DNA of 43,299 nucleotides, taken from positions 1 through 43,299 of the forward strand of contig CAZCCV010000021.1 in the NCBI GenBank assembly GCA_964497515.1, in the 5' to 3' direction. This document shows positions 1-8,149 of the stretch, piece after piece. Both the position numbers and the translations under genes were made by a program. Source of the stretch: CAZCCV01 sp964497515 (GTDB taxonomy: Bacteria; Armatimonadota; UBA5829; DTLH01). The notes below the pieces were generated by a model. The model saw nothing but the letters and a program-made list of their open reading frames with translations. It searched no databases and was not told the DNA's origin. Every line of letters begins with the position of its first letter. Position 1 is the stretch's first letter.

Positions 1-182
1 CTGGCAGGATAATCCAGTTCTGCAATTTACACACTCTTATTGACACTACCGCAGTTTACGGATGCAACACTGAGCAGAAACGCATAACCCAGCAGTTCTG
101 ACCGGATAACACATCTGTATTTATACGAGAGTCTTCGCCATTTTGTTCCAATGCTCTTATGTGTAAGGCAATGACCAAGAGT
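1..182. other. Left-edge stretch without a supported gene
   Basis: I see no convincing coding region, RNA or terminator here. It lies downstream of the minus-strand helix-turn-helix gene. A TTGACA hexamer occurs near base 40 but has no good partner -10 box. Confidence 0.4.
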
Positions 183-629
183 TCACCGCTTCCGATAGAT
201 GCAGCGATTGACTTCGCTCCAATAGACCTCATACAGTCCATCATACGGAGAACATATGTTCGCTATTCTCCTCTGTGCACGCTTCAGCACTTTGGAGACC
301 GAATTGCTCTTCATTTCGTACTTCTCGGCAATATCACTTGCACTGAACCCTCTGAGCCACAAACCGACTACCACGGCCTGTAGCCGCGTAAGATGAGCAG
401 ATTGAACTGCCTCGAGCAACTGCCTGCGAATCAGATACTGCTTTCCCTCAATTGAGGCCGCTGAGTCATCAACCAAAGGTGTCTGCTGATCCTGCGTCCT
501 GATTTTCCTTGCCAGTTGTCGTTCCGTGTAGGTGCGTTCGCCATCGGACGATTCTTTGAGAAGCTCATCGGCTTCTGTTTCCAAATCCGTGCATTTTGCG
601 CGCATTGACCTTACTTTTTGGGTGTCCAT
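183..629 (-). CDS. Helix-turn-helix protein (sigma-70 region 4 / LuxR-like)
   Basis: A 148-residue cytoplasmic protein. Residues 80-125 form a helix-turn-helix of the sigma-70 region-4 or LuxR type (LTRLQAVVVGLWLRGFSASD, then an SNSVSKVLKRAQRRI recognition helix). The N-terminal 75 residues are charged and probably helical, and there is no recognisable sigma region 2, so it is either a region-4-only protein or an unrelated DNA-binding regulator. GGAGG sits 7-8 bases before the ATG. A near-consensus promoter lies about 50 bases upstream. The neighbouring secreted-protein gene is divergent and may be a target, which is inference. The fold is fairly clear and the role unknown. Confidence 0.7.
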   Translation of the reverse strand: MDTQKVRSMRAKCTDLETEADELLKESSDGERTYTERQLARKIRTQDQQTPLVDDSAASIEGKQYLIRRQLLEAVQSAHLTRLQAVVVGLWLRGFSASDIAEKYEMKSNSVSKVLKRAQRRIANICSPYDGLYEVYWSEVNRCIYRKR

Positions 630-676
630 AACTCAGCCTCCAACAAGCAGTGATACGAACAGGCGTTCAATATGCT

Positions 677-705
677 ATTATCGGATGTCCACTATTAGTT
701 GTCAA
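677..705 (-). promoter_or_regulatory. Sigma-70-type promoter of the helix-turn-helix gene
   Basis: Read on the minus strand: TTGACA (700-705), a 17-base spacer, then GATAAT (677-682). This is a perfect -35 and a 5/6 -10 at ideal spacing. The start site would fall near 670, giving a leader of about 40 bases before the ATG at 629. Confidence 0.75.
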
Positions 706-821
706 CAGAATTTGCGAGAATATTTGGGGTATGTTTTCGTCTTAGAACCCATGGATACACCGACAGCGTTGTTTTTGTACAAATGGACGCGTTAAATATG
801 TGAGGCGTTTGATAGAGAGTC

Positions 822-1541
822 ATGTGTTCGAAGTTGAAGGTATTTTTAATTGCAGCAGTCGCAGTTCTGGCACTGTCCGGAGCTACTTTAGCTGCGGCTG
901 ATTGGCCCACTACAGCGGAAGTTGGGGGCTTCACAATAAATAACATCCGAGGCACCACCTCACCCGATGGTTCCGGAAAAGCCTCCGGACGACTGATGCT
1001 CCCCGGTGGTGCCAGTTGTGCGGTAGATCTGACACGTTCTTCCATTGGCGTGATCACTGGCAGCACTCGCGCGTCATTTACAATCGGCCAGGTTCGAATT
1101 GATGGAAGCTGTATTTTGGACAGGCGAGGTTTGAGTGGAGCAGGAGGCATAGTCCACACCAAAGGCAAGCCGGTGACCAACGCTGAGTTCACAGTGAATG
1201 CCACAAGCGGACTCACTGGTCGTGGGCAAGTGAGACTCAGCTCGCAGTTTGCGGTACCTGTCAGTTTTCGGGTCAGCCCACAGGAAGTGTCTGTAAATGG
1301 TTCCGCTCCGCGTCAAGCTACTGCAAGCACCCCTCTCGCCGACTACTCCTTCAGCGGCACAGTTACAGTCTCGTCGAGCGGGTCTGGAATTAGAACGACG
1401 GCATCTGGCAATGTAGAACGGCGCGGCAAGATCGGTGGTATGGTGAGCGCCTTTTCTGGAGTCACATTTGAAGTAGATCCACAAACCGGAGAAGCCACTG
1501 TAAACGTAGGCGGATCGGTTGTGACTCTGGATCTCTGGTAA
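822..1541 (+). CDS. Secreted beta-rich protein of unknown function
   Basis: A 239-residue protein with a clear Sec signal peptide: a Lys near the N-terminus, a hydrophobic core at about residues 7-22 and small residues ending in ALA before ADWP. The rest is Gly/Ser/Thr/Val-rich with alternating polarity, as expected of an all-beta exported domain. Two cysteines in the mature part (near residues 66 and 96) could form a disulfide. I recognise no family. The SD before the ATG is weak (AGAG). It is transcribed divergently from the helix-turn-helix gene and is followed by an independent promoter for the next gene, so it is probably monocistronic. Confidence 0.75.
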   Translation: MCSKLKVFLIAAVAVLALSGATLAAADWPTTAEVGGFTINNIRGTTSPDGSGKASGRLMLPGGASCAVDLTRSSIGVITGSTRASFTIGQVRIDGSCILDRRGLSGAGGIVHTKGKPVTNAEFTVNATSGLTGRGQVRLSSQFAVPVSFRVSPQEVSVNGSAPRQATASTPLADYSFSGTVTVSSSGSGIRTTASGNVERRGKIGGMVSAFSGVTFEVDPQTGEATVNVGGSVVTLDLW

Positions 1542-1663
1542 CTGTGGATAGAAGGAACACTTCCTGCTGTCTTATGGTCAAATCTAGCAGAGCAAATGAA
1601 GGTTAGTTGATTGCATCTGCTATCCGCGCTTGATTACATCGTCTAAAAATGCAGAGATTGTAT

Positions 1664-1693
1664 TTGCCCTGCCCGATAATAACCTGTTATAAT
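1664..1693 (+). promoter_or_regulatory. Extended -10 promoter before the PQQ-propeller gene
   Basis: TTGCCC (1664-1669), an 18-base spacer, then TGT-TATAAT with the perfect -10 at 1688-1693 and an extended TGn element. It lies 37 bases before the ATG at 1730 and inside the longer open frame that begins at 1649, which argues that the longer start is not used. Confidence 0.75.
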
Positions 1694-1729
1694 CGTGCCA
1701 AGGATGCTCGTTTCGTGGGGAGGAATCCA

Positions 1730-3436
1730 ATGATATTACGGCGCGCAATTGTCGCCCTGTTGGTATGTCTCGTGGCTACAACAATAGCCTTCGCTGCAGA
1801 AGGTGACTGGACGGTAGCTCGATATGATGAAGCCCAGACGGGGTTTACGCCGCACAAGGTTGAACTGCCACTGACTCTTAGCTGGCAGTATGATACTGCA
1901 AAGTCCCAAAACAACCCTTCAGCCCCTGCTGTAGTCGGCGACACAGCATACTTTGCTTCTGGCAACAGACTGTATGCAGTCGATGCAGAATCCGGAGCGC
2001 TGAGGTGGAAGTTCCCGGCAGCCGATCCTCTCGGTTTCTCGATTAAAACCGGCATTACGGCGTGGGAAGATCTGATTTTCTTTGGCGGCACAGATGGAAA
2101 CCTGTATGCTCTAAATGCAGAGGATGGTCGCATTCTGTGGAGATTTGCGACTCGCGGTTCTATCCGTTCTACTCCTGTGGTTGTTGGCGATGTAGTCTAC
2201 GTGGGCTCGGATGATAACAGTCTTTACTCTATAAACGCCAGAACTGGAGTGATCTACTGGACAGGTGGATTTAGAACTAAGGACGATGTGCAATGCCCAC
2301 CAGCCATAGCAACTGGTTTGGTGATATTTGCTTCTATGGATGCTAACCTGTATGCCGCTAACCTGGCGACCGGTGTGCTTCGATGGAACTATCAGCTACC
2401 TGTCTCCCCATCCAGAAGCATTCCCATAGTGAGTGGAAATTACGTGATCATCGGCTCCGGATCGACAATAAACGTTCTGAGCCTCAAGAATGGAGTGCCG
2501 CGGTTTACAATATCGCTGCCTTCTGACGTTGCTGTTCCTCTCGCTGTTGCCGGGGATGACATTTACGCCGTCTGTCGCAACCGCAAAATGTACGCTTATA
2601 CGCTCGGACAGTCTGGTGTTAAGCCGAAATGGACTGCAGCAGTTGACTTGGGCTTCTCCGCTACCTGCCCGCCTACGGTGGCTGACGATGTCATCTTCGT
2701 AGGCTGCACTCGCGGTGCAGTTCAAGCCTATAGCACTGAAAACGGCGCGATGCTCTGGGATTACAGCATTCAGCCGGCGTTTGAATCAACAGGCCAACAG
2801 AAGCAGATGGCTTCAACAGAGATTTCTGCACCGATCGTAGCTGCTCACGGTGCACTATATGTACTGACTGATGATGGTTCGCTGCATTGCTTCAGACCAG
2901 ATGCACCTGATACGACTCCTCCGACGGTTACGAATGTGACTCCTCAGATGGGTTCGGTTATGTCTGGCCAGCCACCTATCAAGATTACGGCAACACTCTC
3001 GGATGAGAGCACCGGCGTTGATCCTTACAGTGTGAGACTGCTCCTTGATGATGATCCTGTAGATGCGGTTTACGACCCTGTGACAGGCAAACTGCAATAC
3101 GATACACCTATCCAGCAGCCTGTTGTGGCGTTAAGAGATGGCAGGCACTACCTTACAGTGATAGCCAAAGACTGGAAAGGAAATGAGCTGAAGCACACGT
3201 GGTCGTTTGTTGTAGATAATACACTCGCACCAAGAACGATGCCTCGCACACTTACCAACCCACCGGCTGGAAGAACGACGCAACCGACCGGAAGAAACCA
3301 GTCGAGGAATAACAACAGAACGACCCCTGGGCCGCGACTCCCCACTCCGGGCAACCAAGGGGCTGATGATGTGACGCCGCCGCCACCTCCTGGAGGTATT
3401 AACACACCTATCGATCCGCCGCGTCCTATAGATTAA
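1730..3436 (+). CDS. Secreted PQQ-like beta-propeller protein with Ig-like domain
   Basis: A 568-residue exported protein. The start at 1730 is chosen because GGGGAGG lies 6 bases upstream and a signal peptide follows at once (MILRRAIVALLVCLVATTIA...FAAEGDW). Residues ~40-385 contain repeated PQQ/quinoprotein-type blades (LYAVDAESGALRWKF, LYALNAEDGRILWRF, LYSINARTGVIYW, LYAANLATGVLRWNY, VQAYSTENGAMLWDY). A bacterial Ig-like module follows (DTTPPTVTNVTPQMGS to WSFVVD, about 398-500). The C-terminal ~65 residues are Pro/Thr/Asn-rich and probably disordered. Nothing indicates a redox enzyme; the propeller is probably a structural or binding module on the cell surface. dprA begins 3 bases after the stop. 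Confidence 0.85.
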   Translation: MILRRAIVALLVCLVATTIAFAAEGDWTVARYDEAQTGFTPHKVELPLTLSWQYDTAKSQNNPSAPAVVGDTAYFASGNRLYAVDAESGALRWKFPAADPLGFSIKTGITAWEDLIFFGGTDGNLYALNAEDGRILWRFATRGSIRSTPVVVGDVVYVGSDDNSLYSINARTGVIYWTGGFRTKDDVQCPPAIATGLVIFASMDANLYAANLATGVLRWNYQLPVSPSRSIPIVSGNYVIIGSGSTINVLSLKNGVPRFTISLPSDVAVPLAVAGDDIYAVCRNRKMYAYTLGQSGVKPKWTAAVDLGFSATCPPTVADDVIFVGCTRGAVQAYSTENGAMLWDYSIQPAFESTGQQKQMASTEISAPIVAAHGALYVLTDDGSLHCFRPDAPDTTPPTVTNVTPQMGSVMSGQPPIKITATLSDESTGVDPYSVRLLLDDDPVDAVYDPVTGKLQYDTPIQQPVVALRDGRHYLTVIAKDWKGNELKHTWSFVVDNTLAPRTMPRTLTNPPAGRTTQPTGRNQSRNNNRTTPGPRLPTPGNQGADDVTPPPPPGGINTPIDPPRPID

Positions 3437-3439
3437 GCG

Positions 3440-4534
3440 ATGAGCGAGCCTGAATCTCTCAGGAACTGGATTCGACTGAGTAAGCTTGAGCTTGCGCCTA
3501 GAAAGGCTGCCGATTTGATAGAACACTTCGGCAGCCCTCAGGTTGTTTTCTCTGCAAGCGAAGGCCAACTGCGCAAAGTAGAAGGGTTGACCGGACGAGC
3601 CATAGAAAAGCTCCTGGCGCCCGAACCATCCACGCTCGACAAAGACCTGGAAACCCTCGCCGAGAAAAATATCGGTGTTATTACAATACAGGATAGCGAA
3701 TACCCGCCCAACCTCAAGCAGATTTACGATCCACCTGTTGTGCTGTTCGTTCAGGGTGAACTGCAGGAACCAGACCGTTTTTCGGTAGCCATCGTTGGCT
3801 CCAGGCGCGCATCCATTTACGGCAAATCGGTAGCCGAAAAGATTGCAAAGGATCTCGCTTCCCGCGGTTTGAGTGTCGTAAGCGGAGGGGCTCGAGGGAT
3901 AGACGCTGCAGCTCACAAGGGGGTTCTGGAAGCTGGCGGGCGAACAATTGCCGTTCTCGGATGCGGAATCGATGTCCCCTACCCTCGCGAGCACACGGAG
4001 CTTTTTGCTCGTATTTCTGAAACTGGTGCAGTGATCTCAGAATACTGTCCGGGAACTGCACCGGAAGGCTGGCGATTCCCTTCGCGAAACCGGATAATCA
4101 GTGGGCTTTCGATGGGTGTTCTGGTAGTGCAAGCCCCGGTGGAATCTGGTGCGTTGATAACAGCGCGCTACGCCTCGGAACACGGCAGAACCGTCTTCGC
4201 ATTGCCAGGTAACATTGATGACATCCGAAACGAGGGCTGCCACGCACTGATAAGAGAAGGCGCTATCCTTGTTGAATCTGCCGACCACATAATGCAGGAG
4301 TTGGGCATACAACCAGAAGAAGAGGAGAAACCCCAGCTTACACTGTCGTTTGAGTCGCTGGAACCAGACGAAAGAAAGCTCGTGGAGCTACTCTCACTGC
4401 AGCCAAAGCATGTCGACCAGGTCATCAAAGAGAGTCAGCTTTCCCCACAGCAAGTAGTAGGAACACTGACCCTGTTAGAAATGAAGGGCGTTGTGAAGCG
4501 CGTGCCGGGAAACGCCTACGTTAGAGCGTTATAG
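3440..4534 (+). CDS. dprA: DNA-processing protein DprA
   Basis: A 364-residue DprA/Smf protein, which binds incoming single-stranded DNA in the cytoplasm and loads RecA during natural transformation. Residues 1-60 form a helix-hairpin-helix-like region (HFGSPQVVF...VEGLTGRAIEKL). The Rossmann-like DprA core has VGSRRASIYG (119-128), SGGARGID (148-155), FPSRNRIISGLS (213-224), ESGALITA (235-242) and ALPGNI (254-259). Residues ~305-364 form the C-terminal winged helix. Length is normal for a three-domain DprA. The ATG is 3 bases after the propeller gene with no obvious SD, so translational coupling is likely. A type IV pilus operon, the usual DNA-uptake partner, lies 14 kb downstream. Confidence 0.96.
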   Translation: MSEPESLRNWIRLSKLELAPRKAADLIEHFGSPQVVFSASEGQLRKVEGLTGRAIEKLLAPEPSTLDKDLETLAEKNIGVITIQDSEYPPNLKQIYDPPVVLFVQGELQEPDRFSVAIVGSRRASIYGKSVAEKIAKDLASRGLSVVSGGARGIDAAAHKGVLEAGGRTIAVLGCGIDVPYPREHTELFARISETGAVISEYCPGTAPEGWRFPSRNRIISGLSMGVLVVQAPVESGALITARYASEHGRTVFALPGNIDDIRNEGCHALIREGAILVESADHIMQELGIQPEEEEKPQLTLSFESLEPDERKLVELLSLQPKHVDQVIKESQLSPQQVVGTLTLLEMKGVVKRVPGNAYVRAL

Positions 4535-4590
4535 GTGAATGGGCTTGTAGATATGCAGCTCGCTCGCGATGTAAGGAAAGGATACTTCAA

Positions 4591-5715
4591 ATGCTTGCCA
4601 TTACTCCCCCAATGGGCTGGAACACCTGGAACACATTCGGGACTAATGTAACTGACAGTCTTATCCGCGAATCTGCAGATGCAATAGTTGATTCGGGATT
4701 GCTCGCGGCTGGCTACAACTATGTAGTTATCGATGACGGCTGGGAGGCTATGGAGCGCGACTCTGACGGCCGACTGGCTGCTGACCCAGTGAAGTTTCCA
4801 AATGGGATTAAGCCTCTCGCCGACTACGTCCATAGCAAAGGGCTGAAGTTTGGCATCTACTCCTGTGCAGGCACGCACACTTGCGCCAAATACCCTGCGA
4901 GTTACGGCAATGAAGAAATCGACGCAGAGACCTTCGCTTCCTGGGGAGCAGACTTTCTGAAGTACGACTGCTGCTACAAGCCAGCAGGTGTAAGTGTCAA
5001 ACTGCTCTACCGAAGAATGGGACAGGCTCTTCGCGCAACAGGCAGACCCATTCTATACAGCGCTTGCAACTGGGGAAAGGAAGACCCATGGAAGTGGGCT
5101 GCTGGCACGGGCTCGCATATGTGGCGCACAACGGCAGATATTCTCGACAACTGGGAGAGTATAGAGAAAATCGGGTTTAACCAGGACGGGCTGGAATCGT
5201 TTGCTGGTCCAAACCGATGGAACGACCCGGATATGCTGGTAGTTGGAATGTACGGCAACGGAAACGATCCGGAAACGCACACAGGTTGCACCGACGTGGA
5301 GTATCGCACACATTTCACTTTGTGGAGCCTGCTGGCCTCCCCGCTTATGATAGGCTGCGATGTGCGCAATATGAATGATGCAACAAAAGAGATTCTAATG
5401 AACCCAGAAGTCATTGCAGTTAATCAGGATAAGCTTGGCAGACAGGGCGCAAGAGTCGACCACGACTACTTCAAACACGAAGTATGGTGGAAACCTCTCT
5501 CCGACGGGTCGGTCGCGGTGGGATTGTTCAATCGATTTGATACTGGCAGCCGGCTTATGGTGGTAGCATTCGAGAGCATAGGAATACACGACAGAAGACC
5601 CATACACGTGCGAGACCTCTGGAACAAAGAGGATTTAGGCGTTTACAAAGCCAGTTTTTCGATGGAGATCGAACCCCACGGTTGTGGACTGGTAAAATTG
5701 ACACCGCTCGAATAG
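4591..5715 (+). CDS. Alpha-galactosidase, glycoside hydrolase family 27
   Basis: A 374-residue GH27 enzyme, expected to release terminal alpha-galactose by a retaining mechanism. The (beta/alpha)8 barrel starts at TPPMGWNTWNTFG. The nucleophile is Asp126 in LKYDCC. The acid/base is Asp183 in WRTTADILDNW, which aligns with the WRNYADIDD region of human alpha-galactosidase A. RWNDPDML (209-216) is also family-typical. A beta-sandwich C-domain begins near residue 290. There is no signal peptide, so the enzyme is probably intracellular and acts on imported oligosaccharides. AAGGAAAGGA precedes the ATG. Alpha-N-acetylgalactosaminidase activity cannot be excluded. A strong terminator follows. Confidence 0.92.
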   Translation: MLAITPPMGWNTWNTFGTNVTDSLIRESADAIVDSGLLAAGYNYVVIDDGWEAMERDSDGRLAADPVKFPNGIKPLADYVHSKGLKFGIYSCAGTHTCAKYPASYGNEEIDAETFASWGADFLKYDCCYKPAGVSVKLLYRRMGQALRATGRPILYSACNWGKEDPWKWAAGTGSHMWRTTADILDNWESIEKIGFNQDGLESFAGPNRWNDPDMLVVGMYGNGNDPETHTGCTDVEYRTHFTLWSLLASPLMIGCDVRNMNDATKEILMNPEVIAVNQDKLGRQGARVDHDYFKHEVWWKPLSDGSVAVGLFNRFDTGSRLMVVAFESIGIHDRRPIHVRDLWNKEDLGVYKASFSMEIEPHGCGLVKLTPLE

Positions 5716-5721
5716 AAACAG

Positions 5722-5754
5722 AGGCGGCCGAGCGCGATGTCTCGGCCGCCTTTT
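5722..5754 (+). terminator. Hairpin terminator after the GH27 gene
   Basis: An 11-bp perfect stem (AGGCGGCCGAG / CTCGGCCGCCT) with an 8-base loop, followed by TTT. It sits between converging genes. On the minus strand the stem is followed by CTGTTTCTATT, so it may also end the minus-strand transcript. Confidence 0.85.
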
Positions 5755-5778
5755 GCTGCTCACAATGGATGCAGTTTT

Positions 5779-8088
5779 CTATCTTCTATCGAACCCTGCT
5801 CCTGGCAAGTCCCAATTGGCTCTGGGATCCCATTCCTCTAGTGAAGGTTCCCCAGTGCGGAGTTTGATCTGCCGCTTGAACACATACTCATCCTTGTGCC
5901 CATAGTTAAACGCCAGATTCGGCTCGGAGACTTCCTCGAACATATAGTAGTGCTGACCTTTGTATGTCACTCTAACCAGGACTACTGCATTCGAGAATCC
6001 GTACGTGTGAACGAGCTTTCCATCGGCGGAGAACATCGTTCTATCGAATGTAACCTTGCCATCTTTGTCGGTTACCGCTTTAATCGCGGGCTCGTCTTCG
6101 TAGACTTTAGTGTACCAGTCTTTTCCTGTGCCACGAGAGCGGTAAATCCAGATATCTGCACCTGCAAGAAGCTGTCCCGAATTATCGATGTACTGGTATA
6201 TCAGCTTTTCAGGGATTTCCTGCAGAAACTCTCCGATAACGCCGGGTGCGTTGCAGTTGCCTTGCCGTGCGCGCTTTCCGAGCACACGGTTCCAACACAT
6301 AGCTTCGTAGATGCTGTAGCTGAAATAATCACCCCCCATATTTCCTGGGAATCTGCAGTAATGGACAATAGCGTTCTCAGGCATATATCTGCCAAGAATC
6401 GAACCCTTCTCGTCGGTCACCCTGATTCCGGCATTCGTTTCACCGTCTTTCGGCCCAGAGTGAATGTCGAAACCGTAGGAATCGATCAGGTATCTCGCGT
6501 GTCCCATTTCGTGGATATAGCCAAGGCCACACCAGAACGGCGGATCTTCCTTCTTCTGCTCTACGCGGCCGTCGTTAAGCGCTTTGATAGCCTTTTCAGG
6601 AGACCACCAGTGGCTCTCAGGAAATACTATGCCGGGGACTATATCCACCGATTCGTGCCCCCACTGCATATCGATCGTTTTGTCGCGCAGGTCTGGGTTG
6701 TTCGATGGCAAACCGCCGGCAAGCGGTAGAGAGAAATCGGGAACTATTGTTAGCCGATCGAGCCGCACACGCTCTTGGATTCCTTCCGGACAGAGCTCGT
6801 ATGTGGCTTCGGTGAACATCTTGTTCCACTGTCGCATCATTCTCTGCGACCAGCCTGCGAAGCTGTTGGCATCTTTCGTCGGAAGCCTGTGCTGATGTTC
6901 GTGGAAATAGTCCCACATAGACTGCTCCACCCAGAATCCGACAGTCACTGCATCCGTTTGAACAGTTATGGTGTTGTTAGCAGTGATAAGTTCCTGAATG
7001 GGCTGTCTAACCGTAAACGTAAGATCCTGTCTGGACTCTTCCCACTCTCTCTTATAGTCGATTGGCGTGGCAACTATACCGGGGGGACCAACAGGAATGA
7101 TCTTCTTGCCGGTCTTCACGACTTCGCCGTCGAGTTTCCATTCGTATGTCACCTCTATCGGGTCAGTGCCCCAGTTGTAGACGTGTGCACGCCAAGTGAC
7201 AATACTTCCCTCCAGGGGCAGTCCATCATTCGGGCCATCAAAAGGTATTCTAGGAAGGCGTTCGATAAACCAGACATCAATGTCTGGTTCGCGGTTGCCC
7301 AAGACTCTCGGTGTACCTTCCAGAATGAAGGTTCGCTGTATATCACCATAATTGGCAATCAGTTTGTGCTCACCAGTCTTTCTTATAAGGAACTCGCCGT
7401 TGTTCTGGCCCCACGGAACGATCCCATCGCCTACACACTTCCATTCCATAGCGCGGCTGACGTCGATCTCAGTTCCATTTGTTGCAGCTTTTGCCTTCAG
7501 CACTACCACTGTATGTATGGGTTTAGTCAGTTTGCCGGTGACTTCTGTGAGTTTGGACGAGTCGCGGCGGTCGGTAAGCTGAAAAACGCGCAAAGCACCT
7601 GCTTGTTTGGGCATGCAGAACTGTAATTCGCTTACGTGAACGTAATCATCACCTTCAAGGCGCAGCACATTGAGTTCAAACGCACGGGCGGTAATGGGAG
7701 CATTGAGCTTCTGCTCTATGTGACCATTCGCTGTAAACTGATCTTTGAAACGCAGCTTGTATGACCCGGTTTTTGACACCAAGTCAGCCATACTATCTGC
7801 AGTTGCAAGTGACCACCTGTGCTCCGTTTCAATCAGCATAATCCTCAGATAATCAAAAGTGATCGGCTTAACTAGCTCAACCCTGACATATGCTGGGTTA
7901 ATCGCCGGAGTTCTGATAATCGTCGAATCGCTGCCGTCGAATATCGCTTCTGGAGTGCCGATATCAAGCTGGGTAGATTCCACGGACTTGATATTGCCCT
8001 TAAGCGGAATTGGCACGTACACAGTCTGCGCCGATAACGCACAGGCACACACCAGCAGCAGAACGATGATACTGATTCTGGCTTTCAC
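5779..8088 (-). CDS. Secreted putative metalloprotease-like protein with HEMGH motif
   Basis: A 769-residue exported protein with a GTG start, GAGGA 10 bases upstream, and a signal peptide ending near ALSAQT. Residues ~30-160 resemble a discoidin/F5-8-type-C-like beta-sandwich (GTPEAIFDGSDS, YVRVELVKPITFDYLRIML). Residues ~255-380 look like a CARDB/Ig-like module (ITANNTITVQT). Residues 526-536 read HEMGHARYLID, a zincin HExxH with Asp at the eleventh position, the spacing of metzincin ligands, although the usual Gly at position eight is Tyr. Three cysteines lie in the C-terminal half. No established family is recognised, and peptidase activity is inference from the motif. It is co-transcribed behind the 768-residue gene with a 61-base gap. 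Confidence 0.75.
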   Translation of the reverse strand: MKARISIIVLLLVCACALSAQTVYVPIPLKGNIKSVESTQLDIGTPEAIFDGSDSTIIRTPAINPAYVRVELVKPITFDYLRIMLIETEHRWSLATADSMADLVSKTGSYKLRFKDQFTANGHIEQKLNAPITARAFELNVLRLEGDDYVHVSELQFCMPKQAGALRVFQLTDRRDSSKLTEVTGKLTKPIHTVVVLKAKAATNGTEIDVSRAMEWKCVGDGIVPWGQNNGEFLIRKTGEHKLIANYGDIQRTFILEGTPRVLGNREPDIDVWFIERLPRIPFDGPNDGLPLEGSIVTWRAHVYNWGTDPIEVTYEWKLDGEVVKTGKKIIPVGPPGIVATPIDYKREWEESRQDLTFTVRQPIQELITANNTITVQTDAVTVGFWVEQSMWDYFHEHQHRLPTKDANSFAGWSQRMMRQWNKMFTEATYELCPEGIQERVRLDRLTIVPDFSLPLAGGLPSNNPDLRDKTIDMQWGHESVDIVPGIVFPESHWWSPEKAIKALNDGRVEQKKEDPPFWCGLGYIHEMGHARYLIDSYGFDIHSGPKDGETNAGIRVTDEKGSILGRYMPENAIVHYCRFPGNMGGDYFSYSIYEAMCWNRVLGKRARQGNCNAPGVIGEFLQEIPEKLIYQYIDNSGQLLAGADIWIYRSRGTGKDWYTKVYEDEPAIKAVTDKDGKVTFDRTMFSADGKLVHTYGFSNAVVLVRVTYKGQHYYMFEEVSEPNLAFNYGHKDEYVFKRQIKLRTGEPSLEEWDPRANWDLPGAGFDRR

Positions 8089-8149
8089 GTTGTTATTTTC
8101 CTCTGTTCTTAGAATTGGAGCCAGACTGTGGAGCCATCATTAAGCCAAA

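Noticed and set aside
3131..3994. Opposite-strand open frame of 287 codons across the propeller/dprA junction
   Set aside because: It overlaps the certain dprA core and encodes an Arg/Ser-rich sequence without motifs, typical of a shadow frame.
5896..7626. Long opposite-strand open frames of 277 and 283 codons
   Set aside because: They lie antisense to the well-supported 769-residue secreted protein, have no SD or recognisable domain, and are mirror effects of its codon use.
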